This document shows positions 1-5,842 of a stretch of 8,848 bases of DNA, in pieces. The DNA is from an uncultured Oscillospiraceae bacterium (lineage in GTDB: Bacteria > Bacillota > Clostridia > Oscillospirales > Oscillospiraceae). The stretch's first letter is position 1, and the number at the start of each line of letters is the position of its first letter. The stretch spans positions 1-8,848 of the forward strand of contig CAKTOJ010000071.1 of NCBI GenBank assembly GCA_934589665.1. Reading direction: 5' to 3'. Made by a program: the position numbers and the translations under genes. A model generated the notes under the pieces. That model was given only the letters and a program-made list of their open reading frames with translations. It was not told the DNA's origin and did no database searches.

Positions 1-38
1 AGAAATGGGTCTGCGTAAAACAGCTTTTCCGTTTCCAT
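1..38 (-). CDS. Start of a gene cut by the left edge; possible alanyl-tRNA editing protein (AlaX-like)
   Basis: An ATG at 38 to 36 opens a frame that stays open to the window edge and encodes METEKLFYADPF plus part of one more codon. A GAAAGGAAA-type ribosome binding site lies about nine bases upstream, and the start is only 23 bases after the stop of the membrane-protein gene, so it is probably co-transcribed with it. From memory of the family, many clostridial alanyl-tRNA editing proteins (free-standing relatives of the AlaRS editing domain, which remove wrongly attached amino acids from tRNA-Ala) begin with a similar EKLFY/YxDPF/Y stretch. Twelve residues are too few to prove the family. 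The existence of a gene start is better supported than the function. Confidence 0.45.
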   Translation of the reverse strand, partial: METEKLFYADPF

Positions 39-61
39 GGGAGTAATTTCCTTTCGTTTCC

Positions 62-958
62 TTATGAAATACTGACGATAAACCGCCAGAGCGGGTCAAT
101 GAGCATCAGCCCCAGCGTCGCCGAGCAGAGGTTGGCCGCAACGGCGTAGAACGCCGCGCGTCCGCGGCTCTTCTCCGTCAGCAGCCAGCGGTCGAGCAAG
201 ACCTCAACGAGCGTGATGACAAGCTCAATGGGAATGTAGAATAGGATCGACCAGCCGCTCACGCCGTGGTTGAGCACGGTCACGGCAAGGTAAACGGCAA
301 AGCCGCCCTGCGTGACGAGGTTCACCAGCAAAAAGCTCTTCCAGCTCTTTTTGCTCCGGTAACCGAAGGCATACAGCAGCACGCCCTCAATGAGCAGCGT
401 TGGGATCAGCATGCAGAGAAATTGCAGCGCATAGGCCACCGCCGCCGGCGGCACGGAGACGTTTTTCGCCGCCCAGTCCACCGTGACGGAGGATTGCAGC
501 GTCGCGCGGTGAAGGGTGTCGGATACCCAGCTCTCGCCGCTCTTCGTCACGATGAGAATACGGTAGGTCCCCGGCACACCATGATAGCCAAAGATATGCA
601 GCCTTGTGCTTCCGACAGGTCCGCCAATCAAATCGCCATACATCGGCGCGCCGTTTGTCCCTTGTACCGTGCAGGCATGCCAGCCCTCTGGCACCGCCGC
701 ACGCATGGCACCGAGCAGCTCGTCGTCAAGCTGCCCGCGCTTCTCCCCATGGTAGCTCCAGTCGATGCCGCTGTAATCGTCGTCGCCCTCGTGCTCAAAC
801 GCCCCCTCGGCCAGCAGGTCGAGGTAATACGGCTCATCCGGTGCGTTTTTCACCCGCACCGTCAGCTGTGCCTTCGGGCCTGAGTCGGCAAAGGCCGACA
901 CGGTCAGCAGCATGGTTGTCAGCAGCAGAAAAATACCGGTTTGCAGAGACTTTTTCAT
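62..958 (-). CDS. Unrecognised exported protein with N-terminal signal peptide and four C-terminal membrane helices
   Basis: Predicted 298-residue protein. I chose the ATG at 958 because an AAAGGAG ribosome binding site sits eight bases upstream and a typical signal peptide follows (MKK, then a hydrophobic run to about residue 21, with a likely cleavage after AFA at 24). The frame stays open upstream to 1258, but that extension overlaps the GH3 gene and has no sensible protein character. Residues 25 to 168 form a soluble, probably extracytoplasmic domain with an acidic patch (EGDDD, 57-61) and a beta-rich second half (TYRILIVTKSGESW, 131-144). Four hydrophobic segments follow, near 172-197, 207-229, 235-257 and 268-290. 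I do not recognise the family and see no catalytic motif. The architecture suggests a membrane-anchored sensor or envelope protein, but that is inference. It lies 112 bases after the GH3 lipoprotein gene and just before a possible alanyl-tRNA editing gene. Confidence 0.85.
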   Translation of the reverse strand: MKKSLQTGIFLLLTTMLLTVSAFADSGPKAQLTVRVKNAPDEPYYLDLLAEGAFEHEGDDDYSGIDWSYHGEKRGQLDDELLGAMRAAVPEGWHACTVQGTNGAPMYGDLIGGPVGSTRLHIFGYHGVPGTYRILIVTKSGESWVSDTLHRATLQSSVTVDWAAKNVSVPPAAVAYALQFLCMLIPTLLIEGVLLYAFGYRSKKSWKSFLLVNLVTQGGFAVYLAVTVLNHGVSGWSILFYIPIELVITLVEVLLDRWLLTEKSRGRAAFYAVAANLCSATLGLMLIDPLWRFIVSIS

Positions 959-1041
959 TATGTTTGCTCCTTTCCTTTTCCGCCCCGCCTCTTCCAAAAA
1001 CGGAGCGCTTATCCGGTTAGACGCAAATACGGGCTGTTTTG

Positions 1042-1058
1042 TTTCCAAATTTTGGAAA
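1042..1058. promoter_or_regulatory. 17-base perfect palindrome, possible operator
   Basis: TTTCCAAA, one T, then TTTGGAAA: two perfect eight-base arms around a single central base. It lies 12 bases after the GH3 stop and about 84 bases before the ATG of the membrane-protein gene, inside their 112-base intergenic gap. The A+T-rich arms and one-base centre look more like a binding site for a dimeric regulator than a terminator, since no T run follows on either strand. I found no convincing -35/-10 pair next to it, so regulation of the downstream gene is only a possibility. Confidence 0.4.
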
Positions 1059-1070
1059 TGCGTCATTTTT

Positions 1071-2243
1071 CTACTCGATCCAGCCCTGCGCCTGCTTACA
1101 GCGCAGGATGCGCAGCACATGTCCGTCGATATCGCTCTCCGCAATGCGCCCGTCCTCCACCGCCGCGAGCACGGCGGGGATATCGTTCCAGTAATCACTT
1201 GTGATGAGCATATCATTGCCTGCGAGAACAGCGAGCACCGCCGCTTCGCCGTCCGCATACTCCTTTACCGCATCCATCGCCAGATCGTCCGTAATGGCGA
1301 TGCCGGCAAAGCCCAGCTTCTCGCGCAGGATCTGATGCACCGCGGGCGAAAGCGACGCGGGCAGCGCATCGTCCATGCACTCCACGACATTGTGGCTCAC
1401 CAGCACAAAAGGCGCCCCCGCCGCAATGCCCGCCTGAAAAGGCAGAAAATCGCTCTGCTCGAACGTTTCATAAGGGCGCTTATCGATTGTGACGCCCGTG
1501 TGCGTATCAGCGTTGTTCCCATAGCCCGGGAAATGCTTTAAAACGCAGGCGTAATTCTGAGCGGTATATTCTTCCGTCACCGCCCGCACATATTCCGCTG
1601 TCGCCGCCGCATCCTGTCCGAATGAACGCGCATAGATGAAATCGTCCGGATCGGTGGACACATCACATGCCGGCGCAAAATTGACATTGATGCCAAGCTC
1701 TGCGAGCTCGCTGGCTTTATCCGCCGCGTCCGCGCGAACGGCATCCATGCCGCCGACGGCATAAAGCGTCTGCGGGGACGCATAAGGCCTCGCACAGATA
1801 TTTGGGTTCCTGCTTACACGCGTGACCGTACCGCCCTCCTCGTCGCTGCCGATGAAGAGCGGGATGTCCGAAGCGGCCTGATAGGCCGCAAGCGCATTCC
1901 GGAGAGTCTCCGATGTCAGCCAAGTGCCGTCCGCAGCCTTAAAATCCCGTCCGAAGAGCAGCAGCCCGCCCAGATGATAGGTCTGTATGTCCTCCGCTGC
2001 GCCCGCTTCAGGACAGCGGACAAAGAACATCTGCCCAACCTTTTCCTCCAGCGTCATACCCGCGATGCGTTCACGCAGGCGTGTTTCCGCCAGCTCGGCC
2101 TCCGTCGGCCCATCCGGCACTTCCGGCACGGGATCGACCGCCGGCGGCTGGGGAGTAATGTCCGGTGCCTCCGGTTCCGTCCTGCCCACGCAGCCGGTGA
2201 GCAGGCACAGCGCCGCAAGCACTGCAAAAATTTTTCGTTTCAT
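1071..2243 (-). CDS. nagZ: Glycoside hydrolase family 3, NagZ-like beta-N-acetylhexosaminidase lipoprotein
   Basis: Predicted 390-residue lipoprotein of the GH3 family, which removes terminal N-acetylglucosamine from muropeptides or other glycans. I chose the ATG at 2243: AGAGGTG sits six bases before it, while a GTG three codons upstream has no ribosome binding site. Residues 1-18 are a lipoprotein signal ending in the lipobox LLTGC, with lipidated Cys18, followed by a Pro/Glu/Asp-rich linker to about 55. GH3 landmarks follow in order: MTLEEKVGQMF (63-73), GSDEEGG (132-138), KHFPGYG with DTH (236-248, the His/Asp general acid/base loop of NagZ enzymes), ITDDLAM (317-323, which carries the nucleophile aspartate) and GNDML (342-346). 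The length fits the compact one-domain NagZ type. Tyr replaces the common second His of KHFPGHG, which I believe is a frequent clostridial variant. It has its own promoter and lies outside the elongation operon. The exact substrate is unproven. Confidence 0.9.
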   Translation of the reverse strand: MKRKIFAVLAALCLLTGCVGRTEPEAPDITPQPPAVDPVPEVPDGPTEAELAETRLRERIAGMTLEEKVGQMFFVRCPEAGAAEDIQTYHLGGLLLFGRDFKAADGTWLTSETLRNALAAYQAASDIPLFIGSDEEGGTVTRVSRNPNICARPYASPQTLYAVGGMDAVRADAADKASELAELGINVNFAPACDVSTDPDDFIYARSFGQDAAATAEYVRAVTEEYTAQNYACVLKHFPGYGNNADTHTGVTIDKRPYETFEQSDFLPFQAGIAAGAPFVLVSHNVVECMDDALPASLSPAVHQILREKLGFAGIAITDDLAMDAVKEYADGEAAVLAVLAGNDMLITSDYWNDIPAVLAAVEDGRIAESDIDGHVLRILRCKQAQGWIE

Positions 2244-2290
2244 GGTTTTCACCTCTTAATCGAGCCATACCGCATACCGCAGCCGACGCA

Positions 2291-2319
2291 ATTTTACCAT
2301 GCTCCACCGCGAAACGCAA
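2291..2319 (-). promoter_or_regulatory. Extended -10 promoter for the GH3 lipoprotein gene
   Basis: Reading the minus strand, TTGCGT (2319 to 2314) and TAAAAT (2296 to 2291) are separated by exactly 17 bases, and TGG directly precedes TAAAAT, giving an extended -10 element. The -10 matches five of six consensus positions. The -35 matches only TTG, which the extended -10 could compensate for. A start near 2284 would leave a leader of about 40 bases before the ATG at 2243. Its place just after a strong terminator supports an independent transcription unit. Assigned by eye. Confidence 0.55.
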
Positions 2320-2372
2320 GAAGCGCCGCACTTCACGTTGGCCCCTCCGAGTCCGTCATATATGGCGAGACA

Positions 2373-2406
2373 CCAAAAGCCCCTGTCTTTCGACAGGGGC
2401 TTTTGG
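2373..2406 (-). terminator. Strong intrinsic terminator closing the U32-maf-mreCD-mrdA-rnhA operon
   Basis: A perfect 15-base-pair stem: CCAAAAGCCCCTGTC pairs with GACAGGGGCTTTTGG around four loop bases. On the minus strand the loop is C-GAAA-G, a stable GNRA tetraloop, which favours function in that direction. The stem has an A run at its foot and a TTTT run on the exit side, so it could also work in the plus direction. It lies about 320 bases after the rnhA stop and just upstream of the GH3 promoter, the expected place for an operon end. The T run is short (four T, then GG). Confidence 0.8.
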
Positions 2407-2543
2407 CTGTGTGTTGTGTGTGTATTTTTAGGAGGGAGAAAATCACATCGGGGATCACGTAACCCCTTTGCAAGTATTAAGATACCAGCGATTCATGGCC
2501 AAAGTTTGAAAACCGTGTGAACAAATTGTAAATAACACTGTTT
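2407..2543. other. Intergenic stretch without a recognisable gene
   Basis: I see no coding region here on either strand. On the plus strand there is a GT-rich low-complexity run (about 2405-2424) and an AGGAGG (2430-2435) without a suitably placed start codon. A weak plus-strand promoter-like pair, TTGAAA (2506-2511) and TAAATA (2529-2534) with 17 bases between, points towards the duplicated rnhA end, but the -10 is poor. The stretch is more A+T-rich than its surroundings and is probably the untranslated tail of the operon. Confidence 0.5.
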
Positions 2544-2616
2544 TCATTTCTTGAACTTCCGGCTTTCCGCCACTGCCATCTCGTCACAGCGGTTGTTGTA
2601 TACATTCTCCGCGTGG
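2544..2616 (-). pseudogene. Duplicated 3' end of rnhA (copy 1, detached from the gene)
   Basis: This segment repeats the last codons of the intact rnhA (copy 2 at 2729-2801) at an offset of 185 bases. Bases 2551-2616 match 2736-2801 without a difference. With the stop codon included, 71 of 73 bases match, and similarity ends exactly at the stop. In the rnhA frame it encodes His124 to the C-terminus, ending in KFKK and TGA, where the intact gene ends in KFKN and TGA. It has no start codon or upstream rnhA sequence, and the offset is not a multiple of three, so it cannot extend the intact protein. It is either the original gene end displaced by an insertion or a by-product of a local duplication. 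Confidence 0.9.
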
Positions 2617-2644
2617 TTTTCCCACGCGGCAGGCCGCGCGGGAA
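2609..2644 (-). repeat. Two overlapping, mutually exclusive hairpins at the duplication junction
   Basis: On the minus strand, TTCCCGCGCGG (2644-2634) and CCGCGTGGGAA (2629-2619) form an 11-pair stem with one G-T wobble around the loop CCTG. The same 3' arm, CCGCGTGG (2629-2622), can instead pair perfectly over eight bases with CCACGCGG (2616-2609), which is the first part of the duplicated rnhA segment. The two structures share an arm and cannot form together. No T run follows, so neither looks like a terminator. Confidence 0.6.
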
Positions 2645-2728
2645 CCCTTTCTTATCTCATATTTCTTGCGGCGGCGAAATGAATCCGCCGCTCGCGCCGC
2701 CGGATTTCCAGCGGCGGGCCACGCTCCC
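2617..2728. repeat. 112-base GC-rich hairpin-rich spacer between the two rnhA 3' ends
   Basis: This segment separates the copies of the rnhA end and encodes nothing recognisable. Besides the junction hairpins it holds a near-perfect stem at 2695-2716 (CGCCGCCGGA against TCCAGCGGCG, one G-T wobble on the minus strand, short AT-rich loop) and a seven-pair stem at 2668-2691 (GCGGCGG and CCGCCGC, ten-base loop). The middle, about 2645-2667, is A+T-rich on the minus strand. Such a composition resembles small palindromic repeat elements, but I cannot tell from one copy whether it recurs elsewhere. It has no transposase and no obvious terminal inverted repeats with a short target duplication. Confidence 0.6.
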
Positions 2729-2801
2729 TCAGTTTTTGAACTTCCGGCTTTCCGCCACTGCCATCTCGTCACAGCGGTTGTTGTATACATTCTCCGCGTG
2801 G
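2729..2801 (-). repeat. Direct repeat copy 2: 3' end of the intact rnhA gene
   Basis: This is the gene-attached copy of the 73-base direct repeat whose partner lies at 2544-2616. The two mismatches fall in the last codons (2735 against 2550) and just before the stop on the plus strand (2732 against 2547), and together they change the final residue from Lys to Asn. The uninterrupted 66-base identity exceeds what codon conservation alone would keep, so the copies are recent or are kept alike by gene conversion. Confidence 0.95.
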
Positions 2802-3169
2802 CCCTTGACCCAGTGATAGCGGACATCGTGCATGGCAATGAGCGGCAGGAGCCGCTCCCAGAGATCTACATTCAGCGCGGGCTTCTTATCACTTTTGATC
2901 CAGCCCTTCTTCTTCCAGCCATAGACCCAGCCCTTGCTCAACGCGTCGATCACATACTTTGAATCCGAGTACAGCTCGACCTCGCACGGCTCCTTCAAAA
3001 GCGTCAGCGCCTCGATCACTGCAGTGAGCTCCATGCGGTTGTTGGTGGTCTGTGCCTCACCGCCGGAAAGCTCACGTTCATGCCCGCCGTAGCGGAGCAC
3101 CGCGCCCCATCCACCCGGTCCGGGGTTGCCGCTGCATGCACCGTCGGTATATATTGTCACATTTTTCAT
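2729..3169 (-). CDS. rnhA: Ribonuclease HI
   Basis: Predicted 146-residue ribonuclease HI, which cuts the RNA strand of RNA/DNA hybrids in the cytoplasm and clears R-loops and Okazaki primers. All catalytic positions are present and numbered almost as in the E. coli enzyme: Asp9 ([16 protein letters not shown]), Glu47 (NNRMELTA), Asp69 (YSDSK), His124 (WVKGHA) and Asp134 (NRCDE). A basic Trp-rich stretch ([15 protein letters not shown], 82-96) matches the substrate-binding handle of the longer RNase HI enzymes. I chose the ATG at 3169, with GGGGGA eight bases upstream; a GTG eight codons earlier would add MPPDGGIA, which is not family sequence. It follows mrdA after 60 bases and is the last gene before the operon terminator. 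The codons from His124 to the stop are duplicated downstream (2544-2616), so the gene is intact but its 3' end is not unique. Confidence 0.96.
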   Translation of the reverse strand: MKNVTIYTDGACSGNPGPGGWGAVLRYGGHERELSGGEAQTTNNRMELTAVIEALTLLKEPCEVELYSDSKYVIDALSKGWVYGWKKKGWIKSDKKPALNVDLWERLLPLIAMHDVRYHWVKGHAENVYNNRCDEMAVAESRKFKN

Positions 3170-3192
3170 AGCTATTCCCCCGTCCGGCGGCA

Positions 3193-3213
3193 CATGTCCG
3201 CCATGCGGACATG
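3193..3213 (-). repeat. Perfect inverted repeat between mrdA and rnhA
   Basis: CATGTCCGC, three loop bases, then GCGGACATG: nine perfect base pairs in the 60-base gap between the mrdA stop and the rnhA start. No T run follows in either direction, so it is not a standard terminator. In the transcript it could mark a processing point or slow decay of the upstream mRNA. It ends about 24 bases before the rnhA ATG, leaving the ribosome binding site free. Confidence 0.5.
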
Positions 3214-3229
3214 CGTCGTTTCTCTTTCA

Positions 3230-5278
3230 TTATTTCAGCAGCACATTTTCGCCCTTGACCGCTTTCCCCGCATCCACGGAGGTAAAATACGAGTTGAGGA
3301 TCTGCACCGCCGTGCTGGCCAGTGCGCCGCCGCTGCCGCCCTTTTCAATGACGACCGCCAGCGCAATCTGCGGATCATCATAGGGCGCGAAAGCGACGAA
3401 CACGCCGTTGCTGACCTTGCCGCCCGTCTGCGCCGTTCCGGTTTTGGCCGCGGCGTCGACCACGCAGTCCTTAAAATAGTAAGCTACGCTTCCCGACGTG
3501 ACCAGATCGTGCATGCCGGAGAGTACCGCCCGCAGATTCGCCGGTTCGATGGTAATGACCTCCGCCGCCGGCTTGTCGTACACGGCGACAAGCGACGAGC
3601 TGTCGTAGGCCTTGACATTTTTGAGCAGATGCGCGTTGTAGCGCGTTCCGCCGCCGGCAAGCGTTGCAATATAGTTGGCAAGCTGAAGCGGCGTGAAAAG
3701 TGAGTAGGACTGGCCGATGGCAGCGGTAAGGGTCTGACCATCCGTCCAGTAATGCCCATCGAGCGAATTGACATACTCCGGCGTTGTCATGATGCCGATG
3801 TTTTCCGGAATCTCGATACCGGTCGGCTCACCGAGGCCGAAGGCCGAGGCATACCGCGCCAGCGTGGAAATACCGGTGCGCCGCCCGATGTCATAGAAGA
3901 AATAGTTGCACGAAACCTTGATGGCCTCAGTGACATTAATATTGCCGTGAGTGCCGCCGTTCTGGTTGTACAGCCAGCAGTTGTAGGCCCACGTGCCGTA
4001 TTGATAGCGGCCCTTGGTCAATATCTTCGACTGCGGCGTGATGATGCCTGTTTCCAGCGCTGCAATCGCCGTGAGCGGCTTGAAGGTCGAGCCGGGTGCG
4101 TAGGTTCCCATCGTGGCACGGTTATAGAATGGGCGGAGCGTGTCCTCGTAATTTTGCTGATAATCCTCGTTGAAGGTCGCAAGCGAGAAGGTCGGATACG
4201 ACGCCAGCGCGAGCACCTCACCCGTGCCGACCTGCACCACGGCAGCTGCGGCTCCGCGGCCGATCCCGTCCTCCTTGGTCATAGCCGTGACCGTATCGGA
4301 CAGGATGCGCTCCACATCCTCCTGCAAATCGATGTCCAGCGTCAGCGCAACAGTATCACCCGGCTCCGGCTCCACAGAATAGATCTCTCCCGTAACCTTG
4401 CCGGCAGAGTTGACCGTAACAAGGCGCTTTCCGTCCTTGCCGCGCAGATAATCCTCAAATGCCAGCTCCACGCCGTCGCGTCCGACGAGCGCGTCCATCG
4501 CGTAACCCTTTTCCCGATACTCGGCTTCCTTACCGCTCGGGATCTTGGTCACGCGGCCCAGCACATGCGCTGCCGCGTCCGTCCGGTACTCCCGCACGGA
4601 CGATGTGCCGATGTGTACCGGTTGGAACGCGCCATCCTTGAGCTCGGTGATCAGCTCCACGGAAATGTCCGACGCGATGGTGACCGTGCGCAGCTGACTG
4701 AGCTTAGCGGAGGCCAGACAGTAGCGCAACCCTACCAGCCTCCGCGTACCGGCGTCAGCCGTCTCCTCTATGCCGTATTCCCCGCACAGGCGTGTGAAAA
4801 GCTCCGCCGCCGAAAGCGGTGGATCGTCGTCTGTGCTCAGGCTGTCGTCGGCCCATTTTTTGCTGATAAGATAGTTATAGAGCGCACGGCGGCCGCCGGC
4901 GTCAAAATCATAGGAAATCGGGAAATCGCCGCTCAACGGCAGTCCGTCGTCCCACTCGACGCCGTACCGGTCCAGCAGTCCGATCAGACGGGTAAGATCC
5001 GCATTGAGCACATCGTCCTCGTCGGCGGCAAGCGAGCTGTCCAGCTCAAGCGTATAAACGCTTCGGTTCGTCACAAGCACCTTGCCGTTCCGGTCGGTGA
5101 TCACACCGCGCGAGGTCTCCACCGTTTCCGAGCGCGTGTTGGCGCGGATGGAGCGTGCCAGATATTCCTCTCCGTGTACGATCTGTGCATCAAACATCGC
5201 CATGATGTACCCGATCATGACCAGCGCAAAAAGTGCGCCGACGGCCAGCAGGCGGAGTTCAAATTGTTTCTTTTCCAC
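3230..5278 (-). CDS. mrdA: Penicillin-binding protein 2, elongation-specific class B transpeptidase
   Basis: Predicted 682-residue D,D-transpeptidase that cross-links new peptidoglycan during side-wall elongation, partnered with the RodA polymerase and the MreC/MreD scaffold. The N-terminus has a short cytoplasmic start and one membrane anchor (about 9-28), followed by the pedestal domain with SRGVITDRNGKVL (56-68). The transpeptidase domain shows all three active-site motifs: STFK (nucleophile Ser397, Lys400), SCN (456-458) and KTGT (612-615). The start is GTG at 5278, with AAAGGAGG five bases upstream. The gene follows mreD after 33 bases, the usual partner order. The length fits clostridial PBP2 proteins, which carry a larger pedestal region than the E. 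coli enzyme. A septal class B enzyme (FtsI/SpoVD type) is unlikely, given the mreCD neighbours and the absence of a visible PASTA domain at the C-terminus. No active-site motif is missing. Confidence 0.95.
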   Translation of the reverse strand: MEKKQFELRLLAVGALFALVMIGYIMAMFDAQIVHGEEYLARSIRANTRSETVETSRGVITDRNGKVLVTNRSVYTLELDSSLAADEDDVLNADLTRLIGLLDRYGVEWDDGLPLSGDFPISYDFDAGGRRALYNYLISKKWADDSLSTDDDPPLSAAELFTRLCGEYGIEETADAGTRRLVGLRYCLASAKLSQLRTVTIASDISVELITELKDGAFQPVHIGTSSVREYRTDAAAHVLGRVTKIPSGKEAEYREKGYAMDALVGRDGVELAFEDYLRGKDGKRLVTVNSAGKVTGEIYSVEPEPGDTVALTLDIDLQEDVERILSDTVTAMTKEDGIGRGAAAAVVQVGTGEVLALASYPTFSLATFNEDYQQNYEDTLRPFYNRATMGTYAPGSTFKPLTAIAALETGIITPQSKILTKGRYQYGTWAYNCWLYNQNGGTHGNINVTEAIKVSCNYFFYDIGRRTGISTLARYASAFGLGEPTGIEIPENIGIMTTPEYVNSLDGHYWTDGQTLTAAIGQSYSLFTPLQLANYIATLAGGGTRYNAHLLKNVKAYDSSSLVAVYDKPAAEVITIEPANLRAVLSGMHDLVTSGSVAYYFKDCVVDAAAKTGTAQTGGKVSNGVFVAFAPYDDPQIALAVVIEKGGSGGALASTAVQILNSYFTSVDAGKAVKGENVLLK

Positions 5279-5311
5279 AGCGGCCTCCTTTCATGCGGGG
5301 CACGGACGGGG

Positions 5312-5824
5312 TCAAATGGTAAAGCGCCGGTGCAGATAAGAAAGCACCGGGTGGCATACGAGCAGCAGCGGCAGAGATACCGCCGTTTCGCGCAGTGTGA
5401 GCAGCAGACAGTCCGCGAACGCGGCGCGGCCCGACATGCACAAAACAAGCGACGAGATCGAATCGACGATCAGGAACGTCATAGTGGAAACCGCAAGCGA
5501 GCAGAAAAAGCCGGGCTGTAATACGCCCTTTGCGATCAGCGCCGAGAGCAGCGCCGCCGCAGTAAATGCAGCCGTATACAGGCACGGGATCGGTGCGGTA
5601 AGCGTCAGATCGCATATGACGCCGAAGCAGATGCCGAATACCGCGGCGTCCCGCTCCGGTTCAAACGAGGCTGTTGTGGCCAGCAGCAGCGGCGGCAGAA
5701 AGGGTGCGGCACCCCATATTCTCAAATGCGCAAAGGTGAGCGAGTGCAGAAACAACAGCAGCAGCATTGCCGCAGCATAGCTCGTCCATCGGACGGCCAT
5801 ATCGCGCGAAGCGGCAGACGGCAT
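5312..5824 (-). CDS. mreD: Rod shape-determining membrane protein MreD
   Basis: Predicted 170-residue integral membrane protein, the usual MreD size. It has about six hydrophobic segments (near 12-32, 39-55, 59-72, 79-99, 105-127 and 137-160). The segment FGICFGVICDLTLTAPI (63-79) matches the small-residue G...GxxxD pattern of the family. MreD works with MreC in the elongation complex and is thought to tune PBP2 activation. The start is ATG at 5824 with AAAGGAGG seven bases upstream. Only 18 bases separate it from the mreC stop and 33 from mrdA, so the three are almost certainly co-transcribed. MreD proteins are poorly conserved in sequence, so position and topology carry much of the call. 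Confidence 0.92.
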   Translation of the reverse strand: MPSAASRDMAVRWTSYAAAMLLLLFLHSLTFAHLRIWGAAPFLPPLLLATTASFEPERDAAVFGICFGVICDLTLTAPIPCLYTAAFTAAALLSALIAKGVLQPGFFCSLAVSTMTFLIVDSISSLVLCMSGRAAFADCLLLTLRETAVSLPLLLVCHPVLSYLHRRFTI

Positions 5825-5842
5825 GGGGACGCCTCCTTTCGA

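Noticed and set aside
959..1258. N-terminal extension of the membrane protein overlapping the GH3 gene
   Set aside because: The extension is low-quality sequence, and a good ribosome binding site plus signal peptide place the start at 958.
2430..2435. AGGAGG on the plus strand in the intergenic region
   Set aside because: There is no start codon at a working distance downstream, so it is probably a chance match.
2506..2534. Plus-strand promoter-like pair (TTGAAA, 17 bases, TAAATA) pointing at the rnhA repeat
   Set aside because: The -10 matches only three of six consensus bases and no gene or structured RNA follows on that strand. Kept as a note only.
2544..2801. Reading the 66-base repeat as a transposon target-site duplication
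   Set aside because: Target duplications are normally about 2 to 14 bases, and no transposase or matching terminal inverted repeats bracket the spacer. Duplication or gene-end restoration fits better.
2584..2838. An 84-codon minus-strand frame across the duplicated region
   Set aside because: It reads the rnhA repeat in the wrong frame, has no ribosome binding site and no recognisable product.
3752..5521. A 589-codon open frame on the plus strand, antisense to mrdA and mreD
   Set aside because: It has an Arg/His-rich composition without any family motif, covers well-supported minus-strand genes, and lacks a convincing ribosome binding site. It is a codon-bias shadow of GC-rich coding sequence.
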